This document shows, piece by piece, positions 10,306-21,654 of a DNA stretch of 64,000 nucleotides. Position 1 is the first letter of the stretch; each line of letters begins with the position of its first letter. The stretch covers positions 372,001-436,000 of the forward strand of contig MU270068.1 of NCBI GenBank assembly GCA_021432635.1, read 5' to 3'. The notes beneath the pieces were generated by a model. The model was given only the letters and a program-made list of their open reading frames with translations, searched no databases and had not been told where the DNA came from. Made by a program: the position numbers and the translations under genes. The DNA is from Thozetella sp. PMI_491 (taxonomy: Eukaryota > Ascomycota > Sordariomycetes > Chaetosphaeriales > Chaetosphaeriaceae).

Positions 10306-12898
10306 GATGGGATGGGATGGAATGCGAGCTGTCGTGATTTGAAATGGTTGGCGCGGCCCAGTATCGGGGGTTTGATGAATTTGGCATCAGCCGTGAGCGG
10401 CGAACGTGGTGCGATGGGTCGAGTTTGTGGTTCTGTTCCGAGGTTGAGGAATCTGGGTCGTAAGTGACTTGGACGGATGAGAAGGTCGAATTTCGGTCGC
10501 TTCCGAACATCCCTCTTGACTCGCTGGGGACCGGGAGCCGCAGAGTTCGATATTTTGCGATGGCAGCAACTGTCTCTTGCAGGAGCGTGGGAGGCTCGAG
10601 CTGCGATTGTGAAGCAGAAATAGTCGGAAGCTCCGGCTTGGGAGCTCTCGTGCCGAGAAGAGCTACGACACACCACCTCCCCCGCCAACTGGCCAAGCCA
10701 CACAGACTGTCCACGTAAGACCTTTGCGATTGGAGGTCGCGGAAACACACCACACGCCTAGGAGCTTACCTAACTGGTGCTAGCAGTCGGGGCCCTTTGT
10801 CTAGCTTTTCTTGTTCCTTTTCGCTCTGTCTTATCCTGGGGCGTTGTACGGAAAAGCAGCCGGATTTCGGCGCCTATTCAGCATAACCTAGGCAATCGGT
10901 GCTATGCGGCCCAAAATCGCCGCTTAGAAGTGAGAGATGCTGGGCGTCGTAATTTCTGCAGCCTACATCGGCGGGAGCCCGCTCGAGCATATACATAGAC
11001 GTTGCTCTCGTATGATGGTCCGGATTGCGAGGTTCTCGGAATATTCGAGTTTTGGAGGGGCTGACGCAGTCAGAACCGGGAGATCCGTTTCCATATCCGG
11101 TTTCCTGGAGTAAGGGCACGCATATCAAACGCCGCTGGTCTAGGTGTCTCATGTATCCGTTTTACTCACTTCCAATTGGGTAAATACGTCATGTGCGGCG
11201 TGACAGCATGAATATGATGCTCCCCAGCTCCCACGTGATGGTGCAGCCGTCGGTAGTCAATCGATGCTACCCTGGCTAGGTAGCGGACAATTTTGTAGCC
11301 GACTAGAGCCCGTCTAGGCAATTAGTCAATAAGACGGGATAAACAAATGCAGGCCGTGTCGGATCTCGTACCCGGTATGGCGAATTGCACACCCATACCT
11401 ACGGGGCCAATTTGCCTCTTAACTTGTCTCTTAACCCCAGGGTTTCCGGCAGGACCCTCGCTCCGGTACCCTAACTCTATGCTGTCTGGTGTGCAGGCTT
11501 TAGCCTTGTTGATTCTACGGTTATACTGCCTAGTTGTGCAAAGTGTCTCTATTAGATTAGCCTATGGCGACGCCGAGAATTTCTCAGAAGAACTTGATGC
11601 GTAGGTATATGTGCATTTCCCGGCCGAATGTGAACATCCAGGTCGGCGAAGTATCTAGTGATGGTGAATCTCAAGCTCTGGTGGAATCCATATAATATGA
11701 TTGCCATCTGGTTTGGGAACTGGCTTGCTCTTCACCAAAAAGGCGATGGTTTGGACTACTCGTCGCCTTGAATCATAGAAGCTATCAGTCTTACCCACAA
11801 GCAGTGATAAAGGTTGGTTTTTGGGCCACTTTTGGCATGATAAGAAGCGCGAATACTTGGCGGAGTTGCACCTGTGAAAGCCGTGCAGCGGTCGAAATCA
11901 CCTGCCTAGCTTCCCTCCTGGAAGCAGGTTAGAACCCAAGGGTGATCTCGCCAATGAGTGGTTTTAAAACACCAGTCTTTCTGTAGGAGTCTCTTGTCTG
12001 GTGTTCGAGGGGAGCGGTGGCAAGAGATGAGAGTAGCAGAAACACCGTTCTGTTTTGGACGAGTTCTTTCGTCCGGAGGATGTGAGAGGCAGTGGGGAAT
12101 AGAGGATTACAGTTTGGCCGGTTAGATTTTTCTTTACTAATATTCAAGATATATATCCCTCTTTCACCCCCATCAATCTTTTTGCTGTGCAATTTGCTTG
12201 ATTCATTCCCTGTGTCTAAGCTGCCGGGTTTGGTATCCTGTATGCGAGACAGCTGTGCTTGTTTACTTGTGCCGTATATACTCTAATTACCACATATATC
12301 TATTCATATAATTCTGCCCTGTTAGTCAAGCATGACAAACTGCGAAGCTTTACCTACTTCCAAAGAAGTCCAATAGGAAGAGATAATTACATTAAGACCA
12401 CCGGCTGCTTGGTCAACCAGTGGCAGTGACCTGGTTTAGCCCAGGACCATGATATCTTAGTCTTCTCTGTATGGCTGCTCTGCTTTGTTTCAAACTGAAT
12501 AATGCCCAAAGGCGCGAGATGATTTCAGAGGCATCGCGAGGCGCTGTTGTGGATATGAAGGAGTGAAGCTAAAACAAAGGGACATGGGCCACTTGTAAAC
12601 AAACATTGGTTTGTTTCGTGTATAACAAGTAAGGCATACATTTAAAAGTGAAAGGATTGTAATCGTGACTTCACATAGCACAAGTGGGATAATTGGAACC
12701 GGAATACGTAACGTAGGGACCGTAAACTGTATTGTAACACATATTGTAGCTAAACCGGAGAGCTTTTATGGTATCTAAATTGTATGTTCATGAAAACCCT
12801 TAGTGCATCGGAGCTGCTGAAGCTGCTTTACGCTCTAATCCTTAGATCAATCTCGACTTCTTGTGTCATGAAAGAGTCATTACATCATATAAACCCAT
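10306..12898. other. Long gene-poor intergenic region left of the GlcNAc cluster
   Basis: About 2.6 kb. Open frames on both strands between 10300 and 10750 overlap each other and lack coding character. From about 11100 the sequence is AT-richer, with no recognisable protein remnants. It separates the small membrane-protein gene from the 3' end of dac1. Confidence 0.5.
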
Positions 12899-14286
12899 CT
12901 AGGCGGAAACAGACGACGCAAAAGTTGAGTCGCTTGCGTCGGACACCGTCGAAGTAACCTCGCGCTCGAACACCTTGCTGCCAAACTTCCACACCTCATC
13001 TATGACTAGGCCGTTGTTGTCCTCTGAGAAGATTACGAGGTCAGCATCGGCGCCTGCATCGAGCGTCCCCTTCACCCCCTGCATGCCGAGCATGGTGGCA
13101 GGGGTGGAGGTGACGGCCTTGATAGCCTGGGGAATCGTGGCACCGGACCAGACTAGGAAGTTGTTGACGCACTCAATAAGAGTGATGGAGCTGCGATACA
13201 TGTTAGTCGTGCGCGCCCCGATCTAGGCGGCGTGGCAACATACCTTCCAGCAATGGTCTCAGTCCCCTCGAGCAGACACAGAGCACCCTTCTTCGTGATG
13301 AACTGCTCGCTATCTCCGTTTGTCCACTGGTAGGTTCCATCTGGCAGCCCGGCCATGTGCATGGCATCCGTCACTAGGATGAAGCCGTCGGGGTGGGCAT
13401 TCCACGCGATCTTGATCGTCGTGGGATGGAGGTGGATGCCGTCCGAGATGATGCCAAAGTACGGCCGTGGGAGGCTCTCGGCAATGCCGAGGACGCCGAA
13501 GATGCCCGGGTTCCTGTGGTGCAGGGGCCGCATGGCGTTGAAAAGGTGCGTGATCATGGTCGCGCCCCCAGCGACCGCGGCGGACGCCTCTTCGTAGGTG
13601 GCCTCCGAGTGTCCGATGGAGTAGATGATGCCTCTTGAGCGCCACTCCGAGATGAGGCTGGTCATGTTGCCTAGCTCGGGGGCGGCGGTAACCACCTTGA
13701 CGCGGGCGGGGCCGTCGGCGGTAGGGGTGAGGTTGGACGCGCCGTACATGTCTTCTATGTCTTGGAACGAGTGGGCTTCCCGGAGGACCTTCTTGTTATG
13801 CACGCCGTTCTTGCCCGGATTCAGGAAGGGACCTTCGACGTGCGCGCCAAGCGACTCGGCACCATCGCCCGCCTCCCGCTGCTGTCCGGAAGGGCCGAGG
13901 TAGGGCAGCACCTGTTTGTAGAGCTCGCTCGTCTGGCTCGTGACGGTGGGGACGTATGAGGTGACTCCGGTCTGGACTAGTTTCCTGTTCAACTCCTGCA
14001 AACTCTTGGCGTACTGCGCGCCGTCGAGGCTTGTCGAGAAGTTGAAGCCAAAGGCGCCGTTGAGCTGGCACTCGATCATGCCCGGCGAGATGATGCGGCC
14101 GCCGAGGTTGACGGTCTCCTCGGGCAGGACCATGCCGTCGTAGAAAGCGGCCTGGCTACGCACGATTTTGCCCGTCTTGGAGCTGACCCAGATGTCTTCC
14201 CACACGAGCTGGTCACCCCGGACCAGCCGGCAGTTGGTGAACTTAGTGATGCCATGGTTTGGCGCTTGCCGGAGGACGGAAGGCAT
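12899..14286 (-). CDS. dac1: N-acetylglucosamine-6-phosphate deacetylase
   Basis: Exons 14286-13244 and 13190-12899, with a 53-nt intron (GTATGT to TCGCAG), give 444 residues. Metal- and substrate-site motifs of the NagA amidohydrolase family are present in order: a Gly-rich P-G-M-I-E segment, HVEGPF, SIGHSEA, THLFNAM, ISDGIHLHP and VTDAMHMAGLPDG (catalytic Asp). The C-terminal beta part ends with GADADLVIF, typical of the family. The enzyme removes acetate from GlcNAc-6-phosphate in the cytosol to give glucosamine-6-phosphate, the substrate of the deaminase encoded about 9 kb away in the same cluster. It is divergently transcribed from the ngs1-like gene across 1.3 kb, an arrangement that allows shared control. 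Identity is secure; splice sites are a close fit to consensus. Confidence 0.95.
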
Positions 14287-15622
14287 GGCTAGCGTGGAGC
14301 ACGAGAGAGGTGGCTGTTCTGAAGGGAGTCTGAGAGGACGCTCGTCCAGTGCCTGCAGTCGAGAGCTTCCATATCAAGAACACAAGAGACAGGCGGAACC
14401 AGGGTGGGCAGGGCAGGTTACTAGTATGCTCGACTTATCGGGCACGCCCCCTAGACTGAGGATGACTCCTGCGACTAGGCCCGATTGTGCCCGCTCTGAG
14501 GGGAGGGGCATGGGCAGTGGCCGGCCGGCCCCAGTGCCGCCGGCCGGATGGGATGGGATGGGATAGGATGGGATGGGGCGTCATGAGGTAACGGAAAGGC
14601 CAGAACTTTCTGCTCCTTTGTCAGGGAGTACCATGACCGCCGAGAGCCTGGCGATGGTCAGTGGCCAGTGGCTAATGGTCAAGCACGCTGGCTGGGGCCA
14701 CCGTTTCCAGTCCGAGGTCCACATGGCCGCCGGGGATACCTTGGATTCGCCGCCTAGGTGCTACAGATAGGACGACGCTGCATGGGAGGGAGACTATCCG
14801 CCTGGAGCCGACATCGCGGTTGGCATCGGCGGGGCGCCCGTCCCACAGTTACATAGCACAGCAGCAGTTAATGCGCTTGTATCTGATGCAAGGTGGCCAT
14901 GGAGAGATACTGCTACATAGTACTGTACTAGGTACTAGGTTGAGGTAGGGGGTTTTACTCGTGCAGGGCGGCAACGCAACCTGGAGGCCCAGAAAACGGT
15001 GGATTCTCGGCATGCACTGTTCCACCCGCCGCGGATTGGCGCTGTCGCTGAAGGCAGCGCTCTGATACTGAGCGATAAACTGCGAAGGACGCGGCCAGAA
15101 CGCGCTGGGCTGCCTGGATAGGCCCCCCGTCAGCGCAAATGAGGAGCGGTCATCACGCGGAAAATGTAACGTTGAATTGGCTGGGGAGGGCTAGATGCTA
15201 CCCCAAGAGGACTAGCGCGCTTGTTGGTGCACCTTCTCCAGGGTCCAATCACGGTCGGCGATTTATAGCCAATGGTAGCCAGACTAGTCTCTCTGCTAAG
15301 CTCCTGCCGGCCTGTCGGCGGCGCGCCACGCGGAGCGAGCACGAGTGCTCGAACCGAGTTGCGGCCAGGCAGACTCCGCACTCAACCACCTCAGCTGTTA
15401 CCATCCATCCGAGTCCATACCGCCATCGGCCACTCTGCTGCGATCTCGTCTCCGGCCAGGATACCCGCCATAACGTGACAATTGTGCGGCCACACCGCCG
15501 CCCCCGAGAGTGCCCGGGAACTGACCACGTCCGCCATTGAACCTTGACCTGTGCCCGCTTCCAGGGCCGAGGTCACTCCATCCGAGCGCCCCTTGCTTCT
15601 CTTTTGAGCCTCACAGTTCACC
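14287..15622. promoter_or_regulatory. Divergent promoter region dac1 / ngs1
   Basis: A 1.3-kb gap between two divergent cluster genes, so it should carry both promoters. It includes a GGATG pentanucleotide repeat (14546-14575) on the dac1 side. No binding site can be assigned with confidence. RON1/Ndt80-type sites (core CRCAAA) would be the first to look for here. Confidence 0.45.
14546..14575. repeat. Pentanucleotide microsatellite (GGATG)6
   Basis: Six tandem GGATG units, the fourth read as GGATA. They lie about 260 bp upstream of the dac1 start, in its promoter or 5' leader. Confidence 0.9.
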
Positions 15623-18600
15623 ATGGCCAAGTCAGAGGGTGATCTGGACCCACTATGGCAAGACTTGGACTGGTACGTACCTCCTTGCCTTTGCCGCATT
15701 CTTCCCTCCGATCCGGCCGCCAGGGCGGTCCGCCCGATGTCGAATGGTATCGCTCGGGGACGACCATGTGGTGCCGTCCGTGGATGAGGGCCGCGATGCT
15801 GACCTCTCTTGGCCACTGCCGCGTAGGGCAATAGGTCAGATGCTGATTATGGGATGGGATGGCACGGAAGTAACACCTCAGATACGCCACCTCATCGAGG
15901 ACCACCACCTAGGCTCGATCCTTCTGACCGCAAAGAATCTCAAATGTCCGGCCCTCCCCCCCCCCCCCCCCCCCGTGCTTTGATATACCGTATGCCCCCT
16001 TTAAGGGGGCACGTGACACTATGCTGACTATTGAATGTAGCCGCGAGCCATACCGCAAAGCTCGTTCAAGAGCTTCAGACAATAGCCCACCAGGCGGGTC
16101 ATCCGCATCCTTTGCTCATTGCGCTAGACCAGGAAAATGGTGGTGTCAACAGTCTTTTTGACGAGGACTACATCTGCCAGTTCCCTAGTTCTATGGGTCA
16201 GGCCGCGGCCGGGAGCCCGGAGCTCGCTTACAACATAGCGAAGGCTACCGCTACTGAGGTGTCCGCCGTTGGCGTCAATCTGATCCTCGGTCCCGTGCTA
16301 GACGTCTTGACCAATGCTCGGTATCAACCCCTCGGCGTCCGCGCCACCGGAGATGATCCGCAAGAAGTCTCCCAATACGGCCTCGCCGCCATGAACGGCT
16401 ACCGGGACGCCGGCGTTGCGACATGCGGCAAGCACTTTCCCTCATACGGGAATCTGGACTTCCTCGGATCCAGTCTGGACATTCCTATCATCACGCAGAC
16501 CTTAGAGGAGCTGTCCTTAAGCGCCCTCGTGCCTTTCCGCAATGCCATCGCCTCGGGCAAGCTCGATGCCATGTTTGTTGGTGGCTGCGGCATCGCAAAC
16601 CCGTCCATGAACGTGAACCACGCCTGTCTTTCTGACCAAGTCGTTGACGATCTCTTGCGGAACGAACTGGGGTTTAATGGCGTCGCCATCTCAGAATGCC
16701 TGGAGATGGAGGCGCTCCGAAACGAAATCGGCGTGAAGGCGGGGACGGTCATGGCTGTGGAAGCAGGCTGTGACCTGGTGCTGCTTTGCCGAGCCTATGA
16801 CGTCCAGCTGGAGGCCATTTCTGGGCTGAAATTGGGAGTAGAGAACGAGCTCCTGACCAAGGAGCGGATATACACGTCGCTGAAGCGGGTACTCAAGATG
16901 AAGAGTTGGTGCACCTCATGGTCGAAAGCCCTCAACCCCCCCGGCATTTCGCTTCTCTCCCAAATCCACCCAAACCACCTCGCCCTTTCGCGGAAGGCAT
17001 ACGACGATTCTATAACTGTAATGAGGGACGTGGAGAAGCTCTTGCCCCTGAACGAATCTATGCACCAAGCTGAGGAGCTCCTCCTATTGACCCCCTTGGT
17101 CAAGCCTCTCCCGGCATCGTCTATGACCAAGACGATCCTGGAGTCAAAGAATCGAGCAGCTGCCACTGAACATGATAAGTGGGCGCACCGTGACCGCGGA
17201 GCCATCATGAGCGGCGAAGGAGTGTTTAGAGAGCTTGGGAGGTCGCTTGCTCGAGCACGTCACGGAAAGCTGCTTCATACTTCATACACCGCAAATGGCG
17301 TCAGACCAGGTGGGTATCTCGATGTTCCTCGGATTTGGAGCCGCCCTTACTAATCTTTGTCTAGTGCATGAGAACCTGATACATCGGGCATCTTGCATCA
17401 TCATTGTCACGGCAGATGCCAACCGCAACCTGTACCAGGCCGGCTTCACGAAGCACGTTGCTATGATGTGTTCAATGCTACGGGCGACCGGCCAGAAGAA
17501 GTCGCTTGTTGTTGTGGCTGTCAGTTCGCCATACGACTTCGCCATGGACAAATCTGTTGGGACTTATGTCTGCACATTCGACTTCACCGAGACGGCCATG
17601 CTCGCCTTAGTTCGGGCATTGTTCGGAGAGTTTGTGCCGCATGGCACTCTCCCGGGAACCTTGAGGAAGAGCAAGAAGGTCCTAAAATCGAGGCAGCACT
17701 GGCTGGTTGAAAACTACAATCGCGATCGAGACGGCCGAGGCCTTGACGACCTTATCAACTCTCTGGCACGGGCGAGCGCCCCGAACCACCAGTACCTGAC
17801 GACGACAAACGCGAACTCTTTCCAGCTGTTCAACCCCAGCATCGAGGAATCCCACTTTGTGGTAAGAAATAGCAGCACGCAGGCCCTGTACGGATTCTGT
17901 GCAACCTATTATACCAAAGGCACTGGCATTATCGGCGCGATCTTTGTCGACCCCGCGAAGCGAAATGTCTCCATTGGACGGTCGCTCCACCGGAGAGCGC
18001 TGAGAAACTTGGTCCAGAAGCGAGGCATCAAAAAGCTTCAGCTAGGCATCTCTTTCCCGGGCGTCTTTCTGGGCGTTCCCGTGGATGACGGGGGCCTCAA
18101 GAGCTGGTTCCAGAAGAATGGATGGGATATCCAATTCCCGAAACGCCTCACCAACATGCTCATTCCAGACCTCGGCAGCTGGAGCGCCCCCGAAGGCCTT
18201 CTCCAAAGCATACAGCGCGCAAGCATCAGCTTCGATCTGATACATGGCCTCGACAACGCCGAGAGCGTTCTAAACCACGTGGCAACCCACGCCAATCCCG
18301 AGGTGTTTGAGCTCTACAAGTTTGCGCTTCAAGAATCCAAGACGTGTGGCGTAGTCCGAGCAAAGAGCCCGGTCGAGAGCCTCCTAGGGACTGTGATTAT
18401 TTGCAGCCCGGGGAGCCCTCTCTCCAACTTTATCCCCACACTGCAGCCAGTGCAAGGCGAGCTCGTCGGCGGCATCATCGCGCCTATCGTGCCGTCGACG
18501 GCCCAGGCTGCCTTGGTGCTCCAGGGCCTCGCGTTGATGGGAGTGAGGCAGAACAAGGCACACAAGTCGGCCAAGAGCATCTTGAGCTGGGTGCTGGACG

Positions 18601-18752
18601 AATCGTACGAGCCTCTTCTCGCGATGGGATTCGACATGCTGCAGACGTTTGAGGAGGTGACCAATTCGCCTGAAAACGTAAGTATAAAGACAGCCCGAGC
18701 TGTTGGATGCCTATCTCTCTGACAAGCATTATAGTGGACCGATCTTGGTTGA
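15623..18752 (+). CDS. ngs1: GH3-like / GNAT fusion, GlcNAc sensor and acetyltransferase (Ngs1 family)
   Basis: Five exons: 15623-15672, 15827-15945, 16041-17309, 17365-18677 and 18735-18752, giving 922 residues, near the size of Candida Ngs1. Residues about 17-350 form a GH3 beta-N-acetylglucosaminidase-like barrel (AIGQMLIMGWDGT, LLIALDQENGGVN, KHFPSYG at 187). Residues about 640-760 form a GNAT domain with an acetyl-CoA loop (RNVSIGRSLHRRAL), and about 780-915 look like a second, degenerate GNAT. The GH3 site is altered: the usual D-S-H after KHFP reads GSS (199-201), and the usual S-D-D with the nucleophile reads SEC (274-276). In Candida albicans, Ngs1 binds GlcNAc through its GH3 part and acetylates histone H3 at GlcNAc-induced genes, acting with the Ndt80-family factor Rep1. 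Here it lies next to ron1. Intron 2 has a weak donor (GTCCGG) and a run of 19 C. Confidence 0.88.
15956..15974 (+). repeat. Homopolymer C19 in ngs1 intron 2
   Basis: Nineteen consecutive C residues, 10 nt after the proposed 5' splice site of intron 2 of the ngs1-like gene. The length may be unreliable in assembled sequence. Confidence 0.9.
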
Positions 18753-19538
18753 TTTGGGAGCTGGTGGCGGGAAGTGCCGTGTGACGATAAGCGGGCGAGC
18801 GGGCAGTGCGAAGCGACTCTACGTAGCGTAAATGTGTAGCAAAGTCTCCTGTTGGGGCAACATGACAAGGCAACTCATGCAACTAATGCAGCCTCTCAAA
18901 TTCGTTTCAATTCGCCTGGTTCTGTCTTTCCGCCTGGCCGGAGGCCGGCCTCGGTTGTAAACCTGAAAGGCTACGGTCCAAGGTACGTAAAAAGGAGATG
19001 CGGAAGCCAGTGGTAGGTAGTGCCTGAGTGGGCCACCAGCTAGCGGCTCACGAGGCCAAGAGTTTCCGACGTCGCACAAAGGCGCGCCGTTGCTTCTTCG
19101 CTGGTGGAAGGCGGAAGGCGGGAGGCAAAGCGTGACCACTTGTTATCACCTTCCCGAGGTAGTCGCCCGGTTGCCGAGCCCACTAACGGGGGTAGTTTGG
19201 ATGGTAATAGCGGGGAGAGAAAGGCCGAAGGGGGACCCCCCTTCCTCCAACGGGGTGCCCCAGCCGCTTGGCCAATTGGAGCGCCGCGCCGCAGGCTGAT
19301 AGGCACTGGAGAATCCCACAACGATCCTCTCCACTCACAGCGTAAAGTGCACCTCCATCACGGACACTCTATCATTCGAACCACAGGCGCCCAGCACGGA
19401 CTTGACGACGTCTGAACGATTCCACACGTCGCCCGCGCTGCTGCATCTAGCCATTGTCGCATGGTTCGATCGGCATCTGTGTGAGTCGCGAGGCTCTCGA
19501 CAACGCGCCCCAAGCAGTTGCAGCAGCCCGATGATGAG
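18753..19538. promoter_or_regulatory. ngs1-ron1 intergenic region, ron1 promoter and leader
   Basis: About 790 bp between two co-directional genes. It contains GCACAAAG at about 19074, close to the Ndt80-type MSE core CRCAAA, which might serve autoregulation; one such match is expected by chance. No coding frame was seen. Confidence 0.4.
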
Positions 19539-21654
19539 ATGGCGACCTTTAACACCCTGGGCGCCACCCCGGCTTCTGACGGCCTTGGGGGACTGAATGC
19601 CACGGCGCAAGGCTTGGGGATAGATGCATTCGACCAGGAGCTCAACTTTGACGACTCTTTGTTGTAAGTGGCTTCTTTTTTTTTGCTTCGAGGCGAGCTT
19701 CTGGAATGGAATGGAGCGCGGCCCGCCCGCCGAGGCGGGATAGATCTGATGATGGGCCAAATCCTGCGACGGGAGAGGGGATTCCTCCAGCGTGGCCTCG
19801 AGAAAAAAAAAAGGCAGGCGTGGGCGCAAACAGGCTGACCATGCCTCTCCGGCACCTAGAGACGGTGTTCACGTTTCCGGCCTCCCCTTCACCCCCTCCT
19901 ACGACTTTGAGACCTTCAGCACCACCTTCGAAGACCCTTTCTCCTACCAGACCTCAACGCGCCAGTACGACCACGCGCACACCCACGCCCCTGGCGGCAC
20001 GGGTGCGGATGCCGATCATGGGTTCCCCGGGGAGGCAAGCTCGCCCCAGGAGCTGGACAACAAGCTGCTGGGCTTCGGCGCCCTGATAAGCAAAGCTTCG
20101 GTCGTGGACGAGGTCACCGCCGCGTTTACTGAAGTGAGCATGACTGCCGAACTGTACGGCATGTTCTTCGTTGCCGAAGACGTGTTCGGTGGAGAGAACA
20201 CGGCGGCCCGACCGCTCGAGCTGACATGCTACCGGCGCAACTTGTGGCAATGTTCCGGCCAGATTACCTTGCCGCGGCATATTTCCCATGTCGTTGACGA
20301 GCAGGGCCGCCAGGTACCGCTGTTCGAATTGTCAGCGAGCATCACCGCGATTGAGAGCATTGAGGGCAAGACCACTGAGATCATTAGCATCCCGTGGAAG
20401 AGCAGCAACCCGGCGCTGGGCAATGGCGGTGCAGACGAGGGCGCCAAGGTTGCCGCCGCGCCGCCTCAGATACCTCTCGACCTGAGCGCTGGGCAAGAGC
20501 TGGACGGGAATCGTGTTAGCGTGCCGGTCAGCTGGAAGAGGTTACAGTTCAAGCACGCCACGGCCAACAACGGCCGTCGCAAAGGCCTACAGCAGCACTA
20601 CGTAGTTCAGATCAACCTGCTTGGCAAGGCCAAGAGTGGGGAGTGGCTCAAGATCTGCGAGATCCAAAGCGGTCCCGTGATTGTGCGCGGCCGGAGCCCG
20701 CGCAACTTTGACAGCCGCAAGGACGTGCCTTTGACTGGTGACAAGAGGCTCGAGAGGAGGAACACAGATGCGTCCGGCGGCTCGGGCGGCGGCCGAGAAG
20801 GCTCCGTCGCCGCTGGCGGAACCCCCATCAAGGGCGATCTAGCGCAGAATATCCAGCGGTACCACTCGCTCGGCAACGTTCAGGTATGTTTCCACTGCCC
20901 TCCCGAACCGGACAGTCCGGGGACTCCGATACGGACACCAACAACCACGCAGCAATCCTCAGACTGGACGACCCAGCCCTACAGCAGCAGCCCCCACCCT
21001 TCCAAGAAGCTGGCCCTATCACCAAATCAAAACCGGCCTCCCGTGCCGGCGTGGGGAACCGCCCCGGATGGTGGCGCTGGCCCTAGCACGAATCCAAGCA
21101 AGCACGCCGCGGCGCTGGCCAAGAGCATCAACCAGCAGCAGCAGCGCGCCGGAGCAACGACGCAGACGCTGCCCATCAGCCTCTCGCTGTCTGAGGATGA
21201 GCGCAGCCCGAATCGGTCCGGCTCCGACTCGCTTGCGAGCCCGCAGTTTTCCAAGTCGATGATGGCAGGGTCCGCGGGCGGGCAGAACTCCACTGGCAGC
21301 CCGGCTGAGACGGCGGACATGCTTTATGAATACTTTCCCCTAAGTCTGGACGATTGGTAAGAGAATTTTTTTTGCCCTTGGTTTCTCCTTCGAATTGCCA
21401 CAGGCCTCTTGTGCCTGACGCGATCTGCGGCCCAATGCGCGCTGCTCGATGGCGTGGTTTTCTACCAACACCCATGTTACGTTGCTTGTACCAGCCTCGC
21501 TTGTTCAATGCTCATGCGTTTTTCTACTGCGAATAGGATGCCGCCTGTCGACGCCATATACCGCCCGCATGTCGTCCACCACACTCTCGTCACTCCTGAG
21601 GCGCAGGCCCAGCAGTCACGCAGCAAGACCAAGCGCTATTTTGCGGCCGAGTGA
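19539..21654 (+). CDS. ron1: Ndt80-like transcription factor, regulator of GlcNAc catabolism
   Basis: Four exons: 19539-19663, 19860-20883, 20953-21356 and 21537-21654, giving 556 residues. The NDT80/PhoG-like DNA-binding domain spans about residues 110-320: LLGFGALISKASVVDEV near its start, ELTCYRRNLWQCSG, then GRSPRNFDSRKD at its end. A Ser/Pro/Gln-rich, probably disordered region follows, and the C-terminus (DDWMPPVDAIYRPH, then KRYFAAE) is recovered only by the last intron, which restores the open frame past an apparent stop at 21358. Intron 3 is 69 nt, a multiple of three, so it could be retained without breaking the frame. In Trichoderma reesei, RON1 activates the GlcNAc catabolic cluster; in Candida the relative Rep1 recruits Ngs1. 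Placement inside the same cluster supports this identity. It is a nuclear protein. Confidence 0.9.

Noticed and set aside
15623-17353. Plain GH3 beta-N-acetylglucosaminidase
   Set aside because: Catalytic motifs are altered, and the frame continues through an intron into GNAT domains, matching Ngs1 instead.
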